Shown in pieces: positions 18,286-26,567 of a DNA stretch of 64,000 bases. Made by a program: the position numbers and the translations under genes. Within the stretch, counting starts at the first letter, position 1; each line of letters opens with the position of its first letter. Below the pieces are notes generated by a model. The model was not told the origin of the DNA, searched no databases, and worked only from the letters and a program-made list of their open reading frames with translations. Origin of the DNA: Ruminiclostridium sufflavum DSM 19573 (GTDB lineage Bacteria; Bacillota; Clostridia; Acetivibrionales; DSM-1351); NCBI RefSeq assembly GCF_003208175.1, contig NZ_QKMR01000002.1:242024-306023 (forward strand), in the 5' to 3' direction.

Positions 18286-18762
18286 ATGGCAGCAGTAAAA
18301 ACAAATGTTATGAGGATTTTGGACAGTGCCCATATGGAATATAATATATATACTTATGAAAATACGGACGGAGCGGTGGACGGCGTGTCTGTAGCCAATA
18401 AAATAGGGCAGCCGGTTGAAAGGGTTTATAAAACACTTGTTACGAGGGGAGCCAGCAAAAGCTTTTTTGTTTTTGTGATTCCTGTAAGCAAGGAACTTAA
18501 TTTGAAGGCTGCGGCAAGGTCTGTGGGTGAAAAGTCTATTGAAATGATCAGAATGGATGAAATAAACAAGGTAACCGGTTATATCAGAGGAGGATGTTCA
18601 CCTATAGGTATGAAGAAGGATTATAAGACTGTAATAGACAGCTCCTGTGAAAATATTGATACAATTATATTCAGCGCAGGGAAGATCGGCTTTCAGGTAG
18701 AGCTGCCGCCTCAGGATTTGATAAGCTTTATAGGTGCCGGAACAGGAGCTATAGCAGAGTAG
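18286..18762 (+). CDS. ybaK: Cys-tRNA(Pro)/Cys-tRNA(Cys) deacylase, YbaK type
   Basis: Trans-editing enzyme that removes cysteine mischarged on tRNA(Pro). At 158 residues it has the usual length of the YbaK/EbsC family. Diagnostic blocks are VYKTLVTRG near residue 46, FVFVIPVSKELNLKAAARSVGEKSIEMI near residue 63 and GYIRGGCSPIGMKK near residue 102; the invariant lysine is in YKTLV. Its neighbours give no operon context. Confidence 0.9.
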   Translation: MAAVKTNVMRILDSAHMEYNIYTYENTDGAVDGVSVANKIGQPVERVYKTLVTRGASKSFFVFVIPVSKELNLKAAARSVGEKSIEMIRMDEINKVTGYIRGGCSPIGMKKDYKTVIDSSCENIDTIIFSAGKIGFQVELPPQDLISFIGAGTGAIAE

Positions 18763-18874
18763 TATTTAACATAAGGAAAATTATAATGTGTGCAGGAAAT
18801 AGAAAAGGCCGTAAAACTTGGGATAAATTCATCACTTTTGTGCTTGAAGCACAGAGAAAGGAATAGTAGCTGTT

Positions 18875-19372
18875 ATGATAAAAAAATTGGAGCTCATTAG
18901 TGCTATTGCAATACTTGGAATTGTTTTTTTTATGCTTGCAGGCTGCGGTGCCGATCCTATAGCCGAGGATATAACAAGCTATATGAATAATCAGATGCCG
19001 TCTGTTATTGAATTGCAGAACGAATATTTATCAGCTTTGAATACAATCAGTGAGGCAGGAGGAAGTGACGCTAAAGCTGTGGCCTCCGAATTAAAGGATG
19101 AGGTTATTCCGCTTTCTGACCGGCTTATTGAAGCGGCAGAAAAGGTTATTCCTGCAACAGAAGAAATAAAGGCTCTTCATGGCAAGTATATATCAGCAAT
19201 GACAAAGCAAAACAGCGGATTGGCCAAGATGCTGGAAGGACTTCAGAATAATAATGAGAAGGCGGTAACAAGCGGCAGTCAAATAATATCAGAAGCAAAT
19301 ACGGAATACACAGCTTTTGTTAATGAACTTACTGCTATTGCCAAGGCTCATGGACTGGAAGTAAAAAAGTGA
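18875..19372 (+). CDS. Hypothetical lipoprotein
   Basis: A 165-residue protein not recognised as a named family. An N-terminal signal with lipobox LAGC (cysteine at residue 25) predicts a lipid anchor. The mature part is mostly alpha-helical by composition, rich in Glu, Ala and Lys with spaced leucines, so a helical bundle or coiled coil is likely. It is monocistronic, with a strong hairpin terminator about 90 bases downstream. Confidence 0.7.
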   Translation: MIKKLELISAIAILGIVFFMLAGCGADPIAEDITSYMNNQMPSVIELQNEYLSALNTISEAGGSDAKAVASELKDEVIPLSDRLIEAAEKVIPATEEIKALHGKYISAMTKQNSGLAKMLEGLQNNNEKAVTSGSQIISEANTEYTAFVNELTAIAKAHGLEVKK

Positions 19373-19460
19373 TTAATGCAAGGCAGTATCAAAGGAGTTT
19401 AGCTTTATATATGCAAGAGATTTTGAAGTAATATTCAAAGCGTATATTATAAATTTTAAA

Positions 19461-19522
19461 ATTAAAAGTCATGTATATAAAGAAATTTTATTTCTGAGTA
19501 TACATGGCTTTTAATTTTTTTT
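19461..19522 (+). terminator. Intrinsic terminator after the lipoprotein gene
   Basis: ATTAAAAGTCATGTATA (19461-19477) pairs with TATACATGGCTTTTAAT (19499-19515), with one G-T pair, and is followed by eight T residues. The hairpin is long and convincing. Confidence 0.85.
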
Positions 19523-19537
19523 ACAAGACCTATAAAT

Positions 19538-19597
19538 TGTCGAAAAAAAGTCCAAATTATATGAAAAATGTCGAATTTATGTTGATAATAAGTCGAA
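19538..19597 (+). promoter_or_regulatory. Three Spo0A-box-like heptamers
   Basis: TGTCGAA at 19538-19544 and 19569-19575, and AGTCGAA at 19591-19597, match or nearly match the Spo0A-binding box (TGTCGAA) known in Bacillus and Clostridium. All three have the same orientation. The third falls inside the spacer of the promoter at 19582-19610. Confidence 0.5.
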
Positions 19598-19610
19598 TTT
19601 GGTATAAAAT
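19582..19610 (+). promoter_or_regulatory. Candidate sigma-A promoter of the GGDEF-EAL gene
   Basis: TTGATA at 19582-19587 and TAAAAT at 19605-19610 are separated by 17 bases. A Spo0A-like box lies between the two elements, which would usually fit repression if bound. Confidence 0.45.
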
Positions 19611-19704
19611 TATAAAATAATAGTAAAATTATCTAATCTACGTAATACTTCATCCTTCTAAGTTTAACAAAGTAGACTATTATAGGAACATGAGGTAAAA
19701 TATT

Positions 19705-21357
19705 ATGAAAATAAAAAATAATCTTAAGCTATTTATAGCTGTAATTACAATATCTATTTTAGCTGCTATGATTTATTTATCAGTTTCACAAATCAGGCAA
19801 CAGGGGAATAATTACTCGATAAATAGTGATCAGGTGTTTGACATGGGAGTTACCAAAGGCGAAGCTGATAATAAGCCGGTATCTGTTTTTGAAGCTTTTA
19901 AGCCGCATAGCTTGAGTATTTTAATATTTGCAGTGTTCTTGATTACACTCCTTATATTAATAAAATACATAAATAAAATGAAAAATATGGGCAATTGGCT
20001 TTCAAATTGTAGTAAAGAACTGAGAGAATATAAGAGCAGATATGCATATATATATTTACATGATGTTTTAACTGGGCTGCCTAACAGGAAAGCACTTCTA
20101 AATGATGCCGGGGTGATTTTTTCAGAAAAAGAAACAAGAACGGCAGCACTTATTTATATTGATATGGATAATTTCAAATACATAAATGATACTTTGGGAC
20201 ATGAATTCGGAGATGACTTAATTAAGCAGGCAAGTGAAAGGCTATTGCATATTATTAACGGGAAAGGCACTCTCTACAGGCTTGGAGGAGATGAATTTGT
20301 TATATTGACGGCTGTTGATAAAAGTGAGGCGGAAGGCTTCTTAGAAAATATAATAGCCGGTTTTAAGGATGAGCTTGTTATAAATGGAGAAACTGTTCAT
20401 ATAAGCCTCAGCATTGGAGTAGCAATGTATCCTGAGCATGGAGACAATATAAACAGCCTGCTTAAGGCTGCCGATATTGCTATGTATAAGGCGAAGGAGA
20501 ATGGGAAAAGTATATATTCAGAATACAATAATAGTATGAATGCTGCATTCAGTGAAAGAATGAATATTGAAAAGTATCTTCATACAGCAATGAAAAGGGA
20601 TGAATTTGAATTATACTTTCAGCCGCAGCTTGATTTGAGCAGTAACAAGGTAATAGGCCTTGAGGCATTGGTAAGGTGGAAAAGCCCTGAATTGGGAAAT
20701 GTCTCTCCAATGAAGTTTATAAAGGTGGCAGAGGATACGCATATGATTATTCCTTTAGGAGAATGGGTGCTAATTCAGGCATGTGATTACTTGAGCCACC
20801 TGTTTAAAAGCGGTTATCCCAAAATGGTTATGTCAGTCAATATATCTTCAATTCAAATCTTGCAGGAGGATTTTACGGATAGGGTAACAGAAATTTTGAA
20901 ATGCTTTAATATTGAGCCTCGATATCTTGAACTGGAAATAACAGAAACAAGACTGATAGAAGCCTTTGATACTGTGTACAATAAGCTGAGGCTTTTAAGC
21001 GATATGGGAATAAGAATTGCACTTGATGATTTCGGTAAGGGATATTCGTCTCTTAATTATTTGAATCAGCTGCCCATACATACCTTGAAAATTGATAAAT
21101 GCTTTATAGATAATGTTTCACTTGAGAATGAAAAGACTGTTGTTACAAAGCATATAATTTCAATGGGTAAAGACATGGGTTTATCTATTGTTGCTGAAGG
21201 TGTTGAAATGCAGGAGCAATTGGAATATCTTAAAAAATACCGGTGTGATAAGATGCAGGGATATATTTTTTCAAGACCCCTGCCCAAAAGTGAGCTGGAA
21301 AAGTTATTGAAGTCCATGAATTCTGATAAGTTCAAGGCTGTACCCAGAGGCGCATAG
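19705..21357 (+). CDS. Membrane GGDEF-EAL cyclic-di-GMP protein
   Basis: 550 residues. Two hydrophobic segments (about 8-27 and 69-88) flank a short outside loop of roughly 40 residues that would be the sensor. The GGDEF domain (about 115-275) has an intact RLGGDEF signature at 192-198, and the EAL domain (about 290-540) has EALVRW at 320-325 and DDFGKGYSSL near residue 440. Both active-site motifs are intact, so it may make and break c-di-GMP; which activity dominates cannot be read. GAGGTAA precedes the ATG. Spo0A-like boxes upstream suggest a link to the motility/sporulation switch. Confidence 0.92.
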   Translation: MKIKNNLKLFIAVITISILAAMIYLSVSQIRQQGNNYSINSDQVFDMGVTKGEADNKPVSVFEAFKPHSLSILIFAVFLITLLILIKYINKMKNMGNWLSNCSKELREYKSRYAYIYLHDVLTGLPNRKALLNDAGVIFSEKETRTAALIYIDMDNFKYINDTLGHEFGDDLIKQASERLLHIINGKGTLYRLGGDEFVILTAVDKSEAEGFLENIIAGFKDELVINGETVHISLSIGVAMYPEHGDNINSLLKAADIAMYKAKENGKSIYSEYNNSMNAAFSERMNIEKYLHTAMKRDEFELYFQPQLDLSSNKVIGLEALVRWKSPELGNVSPMKFIKVAEDTHMIIPLGEWVLIQACDYLSHLFKSGYPKMVMSVNISSIQILQEDFTDRVTEILKCFNIEPRYLELEITETRLIEAFDTVYNKLRLLSDMGIRIALDDFGKGYSSLNYLNQLPIHTLKIDKCFIDNVSLENEKTVVTKHIISMGKDMGLSIVAEGVEMQEQLEYLKKYRCDKMQGYIFSRPLPKSELEKLLKSMNSDKFKAVPRGA

Positions 21358-21467
21358 TTAACTAAAGGCAATTAAAGTTCTGGGCTTTCACCCCATTTTG
21401 TTTTAAATCATCCAGATTTGGGTAATTAATAATATGTTAAATGTTAATAATACCTTGTAGATTTACG

Positions 21468-21497
21468 TTGACAAGTAAAAAATAACAGTAGTATTGT
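21468..21497 (+). promoter_or_regulatory. Candidate promoter of the Mrp-type gene
   Basis: TTGACA at 21468-21473 is followed after 18 bases by TATTGT at 21492-21497, a four-of-six match to the -10 consensus. The untranslated leader would be about 90 bases. Confidence 0.35.
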
Positions 21498-21594
21498 ATT
21501 AAGGATGGTGGAATTATACCAAGTTCTTTTCAAGGGCAAGGTTGCAGGTTTTAATATACAGGTTGAATGAATATAAAAAATATGAGGTGAGATA

Positions 21595-22812
21595 ATGAGT
21601 GATGAAGTTTGCAGCTGTGGAGGGACAAATTGCGAAAGTGAAAGCTGTGGAGGATCTTGTTCGTCAGGAGGCTGCGGAAACGAGCCTCAGAGTTTTATTG
21701 AAAAGACTCATGAGTTAAATTCTATTAAAAGAGTAATTGGTGTTGTCAGCGGAAAAGGCGGAGTAGGCAAATCATTAGTTACTTCTACGCTTGCTGTGAT
21801 GATGAATAGAAGGGGATATAATGTGGGTGTTTTAGATGCTGATATTACAGGTCCTTCTATTCCTAAAGTTTTTGGTATTAATGACAGGATTCAGGGAAGC
21901 GACCTTGGGATGTATCCTCAGAAATCGGCCGAAGGAATTTCTGTAATGTCGGTAAACCTTCTTCTGGACAAGGATGAATCTCCTGTTATATGGAGAGGGC
22001 CGGTTATTGCGGGAGTTGTAAAGCAGTTTTGGACGGATGTTATCTGGGGGGATATTGATTATTTGTTCTTAGATATGCCGCCGGGTACAGGAGATGTGCC
22101 GCTGACAGTTTTTCAGTCCATACCGTTGGATGGTATTATAATTGTTTCTTCACCGCAGGATCTTGTTTCAATGATAGTCAAAAAAGCCTATAATATGGCT
22201 AAGGCGATGAATATACCTGTTTTGGGTATTGTTGAAAATATGAGCTATTTAAGATGTCCTGACTGCGGCAAGAATATTAAAATATTTGGAGAAAGTAAAG
22301 TGGATTCCATTGCTGAAAAGCTGGGAATAAAGGTTTTGGGAAAGATGCCGATTGATCCTTCGGTGGCGGAGCTGTGTGACCGGGGAGAGGTCGAAAAGCT
22401 CAATAATGATTATCTTGCAGAAGCTGTTTCAACAATAGAAAAAAAACTGGATGTCGGAAAGGTGATAAAAACATTGAAAATTGCAATTCCAACCGATGGA
22501 ACAAACATATCTTTACACTTTGGAAAGTGTGAAGACTTTACGGTTTTTGATATTGAGAATTCCGTAATTAAAAGCAAAACCATGCTAAGTACGGAAGGGA
22601 ATCTGCATGGACTGCTTCCGACATTCCTTTCTGTAAAAGGAATAAATGCGGTTATAGCTGATAGCATGGGTGACGGTGCAAAAAATAATCTGATTAAAAA
22701 TAATATAGAAATTATATCAGGTGTAAGCGGAGATATTGACCAGGCTATAAATGCTTATCTTGAAGGAACGTTACAAGCTGCCGGTACAAAGAGTGCAGAG
22801 CATGAGAATTGA
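21595..22812 (+). CDS. Mrp/NBP35-family Fe-S carrier ATPase with C-terminal NifX-like domain
   Basis: 405 residues. A cysteine-rich tail (residues 1-30, eight cysteines among Gly and Ser) precedes the ParA/MinD-like ATPase domain with deviant Walker A GKGGVGKS at 53-60 and MPPGTGDVPLTV near residue 160; the CPDCGK pair near residue 222 is the cluster-binding CxxC of Mrp proteins. From about residue 290 a second domain resembles the dinitrogenase iron-molybdenum cofactor (NifB/NifX) family (IPTDGTNISLHFGKCEDF). Role: assembly or transfer of [4Fe-4S] clusters. The fusion of both domains occurs in anaerobes; the partner apoproteins are unknown. Confidence 0.88.
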   Translation: MSDEVCSCGGTNCESESCGGSCSSGGCGNEPQSFIEKTHELNSIKRVIGVVSGKGGVGKSLVTSTLAVMMNRRGYNVGVLDADITGPSIPKVFGINDRIQGSDLGMYPQKSAEGISVMSVNLLLDKDESPVIWRGPVIAGVVKQFWTDVIWGDIDYLFLDMPPGTGDVPLTVFQSIPLDGIIIVSSPQDLVSMIVKKAYNMAKAMNIPVLGIVENMSYLRCPDCGKNIKIFGESKVDSIAEKLGIKVLGKMPIDPSVAELCDRGEVEKLNNDYLAEAVSTIEKKLDVGKVIKTLKIAIPTDGTNISLHFGKCEDFTVFDIENSVIKSKTMLSTEGNLHGLLPTFLSVKGINAVIADSMGDGAKNNLIKNNIEIISGVSGDIDQAINAYLEGTLQAAGTKSAEHEN

Positions 22813-22894
22813 AACGGAGTCTGCAAGCGACGGAAGTATACTGTTGAAATCAGGTGATTTTTAATATCACGCAGTAATAAAATTTGTAAATAAA

Positions 22895-22934
22895 AAAGTA
22901 AGCTTTGTTTTTTAATACAGAGCTTACTTTTTTT
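22895..22934 (+). terminator. Intrinsic terminator of the Mrp-type gene
   Basis: AAAGTAAGCTTTGT (22895-22908) pairs with ACAGAGCTTACTTT (22917-22930), with one G-T pair and an eight-base loop, followed by further T residues. Confidence 0.85.
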
Positions 22935-23022
22935 CGTTTATTATGTAATAATATAACTATAAATTAATACCACTTATAGAAGGAAATTGAACATTTATGT
23001 CGAATTGTCTGAGTAGGAATAT

Positions 23023-23207
23023 AAAGTGAATTGCTGCCGGCTAAAGAACCGATGATATCGGACGATAGTTTTGGTTTGAGGCTGAAGCCTCCTAAAGTTA
23101 AAACAAATTCAAACCCAAACTGTGTTCAAAATTGGCTTAAAGGCTTAATTCGCCTAAAAAACGATATTATAAATATCGTCCCGAAGGCTTGAACCGTAAT
23201 TGACTTT
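23023..23207 (+). repeat. MITE-like element, complete 185-bp copy
   Basis: Left end AAAGTGAATTGC and right end GTAATTGACTTT are imperfect terminal inverted repeats. Inside, CGGCTAAAG follows the left end, ACGATATTATAAATATCGTC forms a hairpin, and GAAGGCTTGAACC precedes the right end; these blocks recur at 43799-43889 and, reversed, at 26454-26567. No coding frame is present, so any transposase would act in trans. Confidence 0.75.
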
Positions 23208-23297
23208 AGTCAGAGAAATTATGTGTATCACTCACAATTATACTAATAATGTCAAGTTGAATACTTAAAATTATACACTTAAAAGGAGAACATCAAT

Positions 23298-24668
23298 ATG
23301 AAAAGTTTTAGGCTAAAAAATATTAAAGGCTTTGTAGATACCGGCAAAATTGAAATTAAGCCTATTACAGTTATTGTAGGTGAAAACAGCTCTGGGAAAA
23401 GCAGCATTTCCAGATTTCCATTAGTCCTGAAGCAAACATTTCTTGATGCGGCATCAGTACCTATACTGCTTTATGGTAGTTTGACAGATTATGGAAATTA
23501 TGAGGATGTGGTTTTCAATCATAGAAAAGGAGAGGTCATTGAGTTTGAAGTGACGTTCAGCTACAATGAGTTCAGAAGGTCCAGTCTCAGACCGTTAATT
23601 GCGGATGATCAATTTGACAAGTTTATGGACTCAGACATGATTTTAAAAACCTGCATAATTCACAAGGATGGCAAAATGGCTGTGAATGGGTTTGTACTCA
23701 GCTTGACCTCAAGAGAAGAGCCCATTGTTGAGTTTACCTCAAACGATTATACCAGCAGCTTGATATTTAATATTAACGGATATGAGGAACATCTGATTGA
23801 TCCGGAGGAGTATTTCTTTGACAAGTTTATCCCGGATATCAGATGTATGCTTGATAATTCAAATACTGACAGGATAAATAACGCCAGATATAACAGCAAC
23901 TTGGAATTGGCCTCTCAGATATGCAACACGCTTCAGAATTATTTTAATATGCTGGCAAATAAGATTTTTTATATTGATTCTATGAGAAAAACACCCGAAA
24001 GGTTCTATAGATATACAGACAGCATTGTCGATTCTGTAGGGAAATGCGGAGAGTATGCACCGGTTATATTGGGGCAGGAATTCAGACACGGCAAGAATAT
24101 AATAAACAAGGTATCTGACTGGTTATCGTCACATATGAATTTTGCGCTGGATGTTGAGGATGTTGAAGGCCAGCTTTTTAAAATAATGATTCGGGATTTA
24201 AAAACCAATGCAAGGAATAATCTTGCAGACATGGGACAGGGACTGTCCCAGCTTATTCCTATTCTTGTTCAGACCTTCATAACTAAAAATAACAAGGAAT
24301 GCTCCAGACTCAGCAGAACTCCGAATTTAACTGTTATAGAACAGCCGGAGCTTTATCTGCATCCTTCGTCTCAGGACTGTCTGGCGGATTTATTTGTGGA
24401 GACCATTAAGAAGGAGAATGAGAGCTTCTTCATTGAAACCCACAGTGAGCATTTAATCCGCAGATTGGTGAAATTTATTGATGAAGGTGCTTTATCAAGC
24501 GACGAAATTGCTATATATCTTACTGAGAAGGATTATGACGGAAACTCGAAGGTCAGAAAGCTGAATATGAACGAATATGAAAAGATTGCGAGCTGGACAA
24601 AGGATGCTTTTTCAAAGGGAAAATCTGAAGCTGATGAACAAAAAGTAATCAGCCTTAAGAAAAAATAA
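23298..24668 (+). CDS. AAA/OLD-like ATPase, DUF3696-type C-terminus
   Basis: A 456-residue SMC/RecF-like ATPase. FRLKNIKGF opens the protein, the Walker A GENSSGKSS is near residues 28-36, a signature-like segment NLADMGQGLSQLIPIL lies near 310, and the Walker B region NLTVIEQPELYLHP near 345; FFIETHSEHLI near 380 is typical of the family. The last 60 residues resemble the DUF3696 tail. No TOPRIM nuclease domain or helicase partner is adjacent, so it is not a recognisable Gabija- or OLD-type defence pair. It is bracketed by repeat elements, consistent with an accessory gene. Function unknown. Confidence 0.75.
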   Translation: MKSFRLKNIKGFVDTGKIEIKPITVIVGENSSGKSSISRFPLVLKQTFLDAASVPILLYGSLTDYGNYEDVVFNHRKGEVIEFEVTFSYNEFRRSSLRPLIADDQFDKFMDSDMILKTCIIHKDGKMAVNGFVLSLTSREEPIVEFTSNDYTSSLIFNINGYEEHLIDPEEYFFDKFIPDIRCMLDNSNTDRINNARYNSNLELASQICNTLQNYFNMLANKIFYIDSMRKTPERFYRYTDSIVDSVGKCGEYAPVILGQEFRHGKNIINKVSDWLSSHMNFALDVEDVEGQLFKIMIRDLKTNARNNLADMGQGLSQLIPILVQTFITKNNKECSRLSRTPNLTVIEQPELYLHPSSQDCLADLFVETIKKENESFFIETHSEHLIRRLVKFIDEGALSSDEIAIYLTEKDYDGNSKVRKLNMNEYEKIASWTKDAFSKGKSEADEQKVISLKKK

Positions 24669-24710
24669 TTGCTTTAAAATACATAATATAAAAATCAATT
24701 ATGTTGCAGC

Positions 24711-24924
24711 CAGAAAACAAAGCATAGTGCATTTTAATGCCTGAATTGGGCGTGGAGGTTAGCTTGAAAAGCTCGAAAACAGAGTTTGTACAAACATAGT
24801 GCATTTTCGAGCTGTAAAAAGCCGTAAATGGCTTTTTACAGATAAGGCAGCTGTGAAAAAAATTGGCGTACCTCCACGAAGTTTTAACTGAATTTTTGTG
24901 CCTGAATTGGGCGTGGAGGTTATT
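24711..24924 (+). repeat. Leader repeat copies 2 and 3, in front of the GH39 gene
   Basis: TGCCTGAATTGGGCGTGGAG occurs twice, at 24738 and 24899, each continuing GTTA. Between them are GCTCGAAAACAGAG and GTACAAACATAGTGC, as ahead of pyrK, plus an inverted ACCTCCACG at 24870-24878. The first unit (24711-24761) looks like an internally deleted form of the second (24762-24922). The last GGAGGT is the ribosome-binding site of the GH39 gene. Confidence 0.7.
24870..24919 (+). promoter_or_regulatory. Hairpin that would sequester the GH39 ribosome-binding site
   Basis: ACCTCCACG (24870-24878) is a perfect nine-base complement of CGTGGAGGT, which contains the Shine-Dalgarno of the GH39 gene (about 24912-24920), with a loop of about 33 bases. 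A second CGTGGAGGT at 24751-24759 could compete for the same anti-SD strand. Structure inferred by eye. Confidence 0.5.
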
Positions 24925-26454
24925 ATGAGCAAAGTTAAAAAGATTTTGGTTGATAAGGGAGCAGAGATACCTTTTTATAACAGAATGGATTTTTGTGTTG
25001 GCTCGGGTCGAATGGGACTGGCACTTCATAAAGAGTACTATGAGCAGCTTAAAATGGTGCAGGAAGCGATAGGTTTTAAATATATACGCGGGCATGGACT
25101 GTTCTGTGCGGATATGTCTCTTATTCAGACCTATAAGGATGAATCGGGAAGTCAGGCAGTTGAGTACAATTTTACATATCTGGACAGGGTAATAGACAGC
25201 TATATAGACTTGGGCATAAGGCCTTTTCTTGAGCTTGGCTTTATGCCTGAGCACATGGCTTCGGGAGAGCAGACAGTATTTTACTGGAAGGCGAATGTTA
25301 CACCCCCCAAAGATTATAAGGACTGGACCGATATGGTGCAGGCGGCTTTACGCCATCTGATAGACCGATACGGCAGAGAAAATGTAATACAGTGGCCTAT
25401 TGAGGTATGGAATGAACCCAATCAGCCGGATTTCTGGAAGGATGCCGATATGGATGAATACTTCAGGTTGTATGAACATACTGCTCTTGCAGTAAAGAGA
25501 ACAGACCCGGGTTTTATAATCGGCGGACCTTCTATAAGCGGCAGACTTGATGAGGCATGCATGCGCTCTTTTCTTGAATATGTTTCATATAAAAAGCTTC
25601 CTTTGGATTTTATATCAAGACATAATTATATATCACATCCGCCGGAAAAAGACGGCCGCTATAATTATGTGAAGCTAAGCAGTATCGATGATTGGTTTCA
25701 GCCGTTGGACAAAACAAGAGAGCTTGTAGACAGCTTTGAAGAATTCAGAGGGATGGATATACATGTAACAGAATATAACACGTCATATGTACCTGATTGC
25801 CCCCTTCATGATACCAATTTAAATGCGGCCTACACAGCGGCCTTGCTGTCACGCTTCGGAGATAAGCATGCATCATATGCATACTGGACCTTCGGAGATA
25901 TTTTTGAGGAGAGAGGGGTGCCATATACTCCGTTTTACGGCGGCTTCGGTATGGTAGCCAATAACTGTATACCAAAGCCCACTTTCTGGACCTTTGCTTT
26001 TTATAAGCAGCTGCAGGGAAGATGCGTTCACCGCTCGGATGAAGCAATAATTATCCGTAGGCCTGAAGGAAGCTATCGGGGAATTTTGTGGAATACAGAT
26101 TTCGGATATGAAGGCAGACCGCTGGAATTGGAAATTCAATTGCCGGCTGAGTTTGCCGGATATTGTCTGGTGACTGAAACTGTTGATGAGGAGTGCTGTA
26201 ATCCTCTAAAGCTATGGCATGATATGGGGGAACCGTTTAATTTAACACAGGCTCAGACAGCACTTTTGAAGAGGCATTCCGTACCTCTTATTAAATCAGA
26301 AAGAATTTCCTGCTCTCAATCAAAGATAAAAATTAGTCTTATGCTGAAACCAAACGGGGTTATTTATTTTGATTTGAGCAAAACGAAAATGAAAAGCGAC
26401 AGGGGCTATTCCTATGAGAGAATTCTTAGGGGAGAGATAAAAGGAGAAGGCTGA
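24925..26454 (+). CDS. Glycoside hydrolase family 39 (beta-xylosidase-like), cytoplasmic
   Basis: From ATG 24925 (GTGGAGGT six bases upstream) the product is 509 residues with no signal peptide and no dockerin, so it probably acts inside the cell on imported xylo-oligosaccharides. The GH39 fold is indicated by the acid/base glutamate in VWNEPN (E164) and the nucleophile glutamate in HVTEYNTSY (E283), with YWTFGDIFEERG near residue 325 as a typical later block. The C-terminal 130 residues should form the beta-sandwich. It complements the secreted GH30 xylanase downstream. An in-frame ATG at 24898 would lie inside the leader repeat and is rejected. Confidence 0.85.
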   Translation: MSKVKKILVDKGAEIPFYNRMDFCVGSGRMGLALHKEYYEQLKMVQEAIGFKYIRGHGLFCADMSLIQTYKDESGSQAVEYNFTYLDRVIDSYIDLGIRPFLELGFMPEHMASGEQTVFYWKANVTPPKDYKDWTDMVQAALRHLIDRYGRENVIQWPIEVWNEPNQPDFWKDADMDEYFRLYEHTALAVKRTDPGFIIGGPSISGRLDEACMRSFLEYVSYKKLPLDFISRHNYISHPPEKDGRYNYVKLSSIDDWFQPLDKTRELVDSFEEFRGMDIHVTEYNTSYVPDCPLHDTNLNAAYTAALLSRFGDKHASYAYWTFGDIFEERGVPYTPFYGGFGMVANNCIPKPTFWTFAFYKQLQGRCVHRSDEAIIIRRPEGSYRGILWNTDFGYEGRPLELEIQLPAEFAGYCLVTETVDEECCNPLKLWHDMGEPFNLTQAQTALLKRHSVPLIKSERISCSQSKIKISLMLKPNGVIYFDLSKTKMKSDRGYSYERILRGEIKGEG

Positions 26455-26567
26455 AAGCCAATTACGTTCAAGCCTTCGGGACGATATTTATAATATTGTT
26501 TTTTAGGCGAATTAAGCTTTTTAGCCAAGTTTGAACGCAGCAGCCTCAAACCCAAACTATCGGCTTT
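26454..26567 (-). repeat. MITE-like element, reversed copy between convergent genes
   Basis: AAAGCCAATTAC at 26454-26465, then TTCAAGCCTTCGGGACGATATT, are the reverse complement of the R half of the element at 23023. The other side ends AACTATCGGCTTTA, lacking the last 12-base end. The element begins at the GH39 stop codon and reaches the stop codon of the prenyltransferase gene, so it may supply both stops. Confidence 0.65.

Larger units (their letters stand above)
19373..19704. other. Regulatory intergenic region ahead of the GGDEF-EAL gene
   Basis: 332 bases with no gene. It holds a terminator (19461-19522), three Spo0A-like boxes (19538, 19569, 19591) and a promoter (19582-19610), listed separately. 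Confidence 0.6.
22813..23297. other. Intergenic region with terminator and repeat element
   Basis: 485 bases without a gene. It holds the terminator at 22895-22934 and the complete 185-bp MITE-like copy at 23023-23207. The final 90 bases are AT-rich and end in AAAAGGAGA before the ATPase gene. Confidence 0.6.

Noticed and set aside
23298..24668. Gabija- or OLD-type phage defence system
   Set aside because: The ATPase has no TOPRIM nuclease domain and no neighbouring helicase, so a named defence system cannot be claimed.
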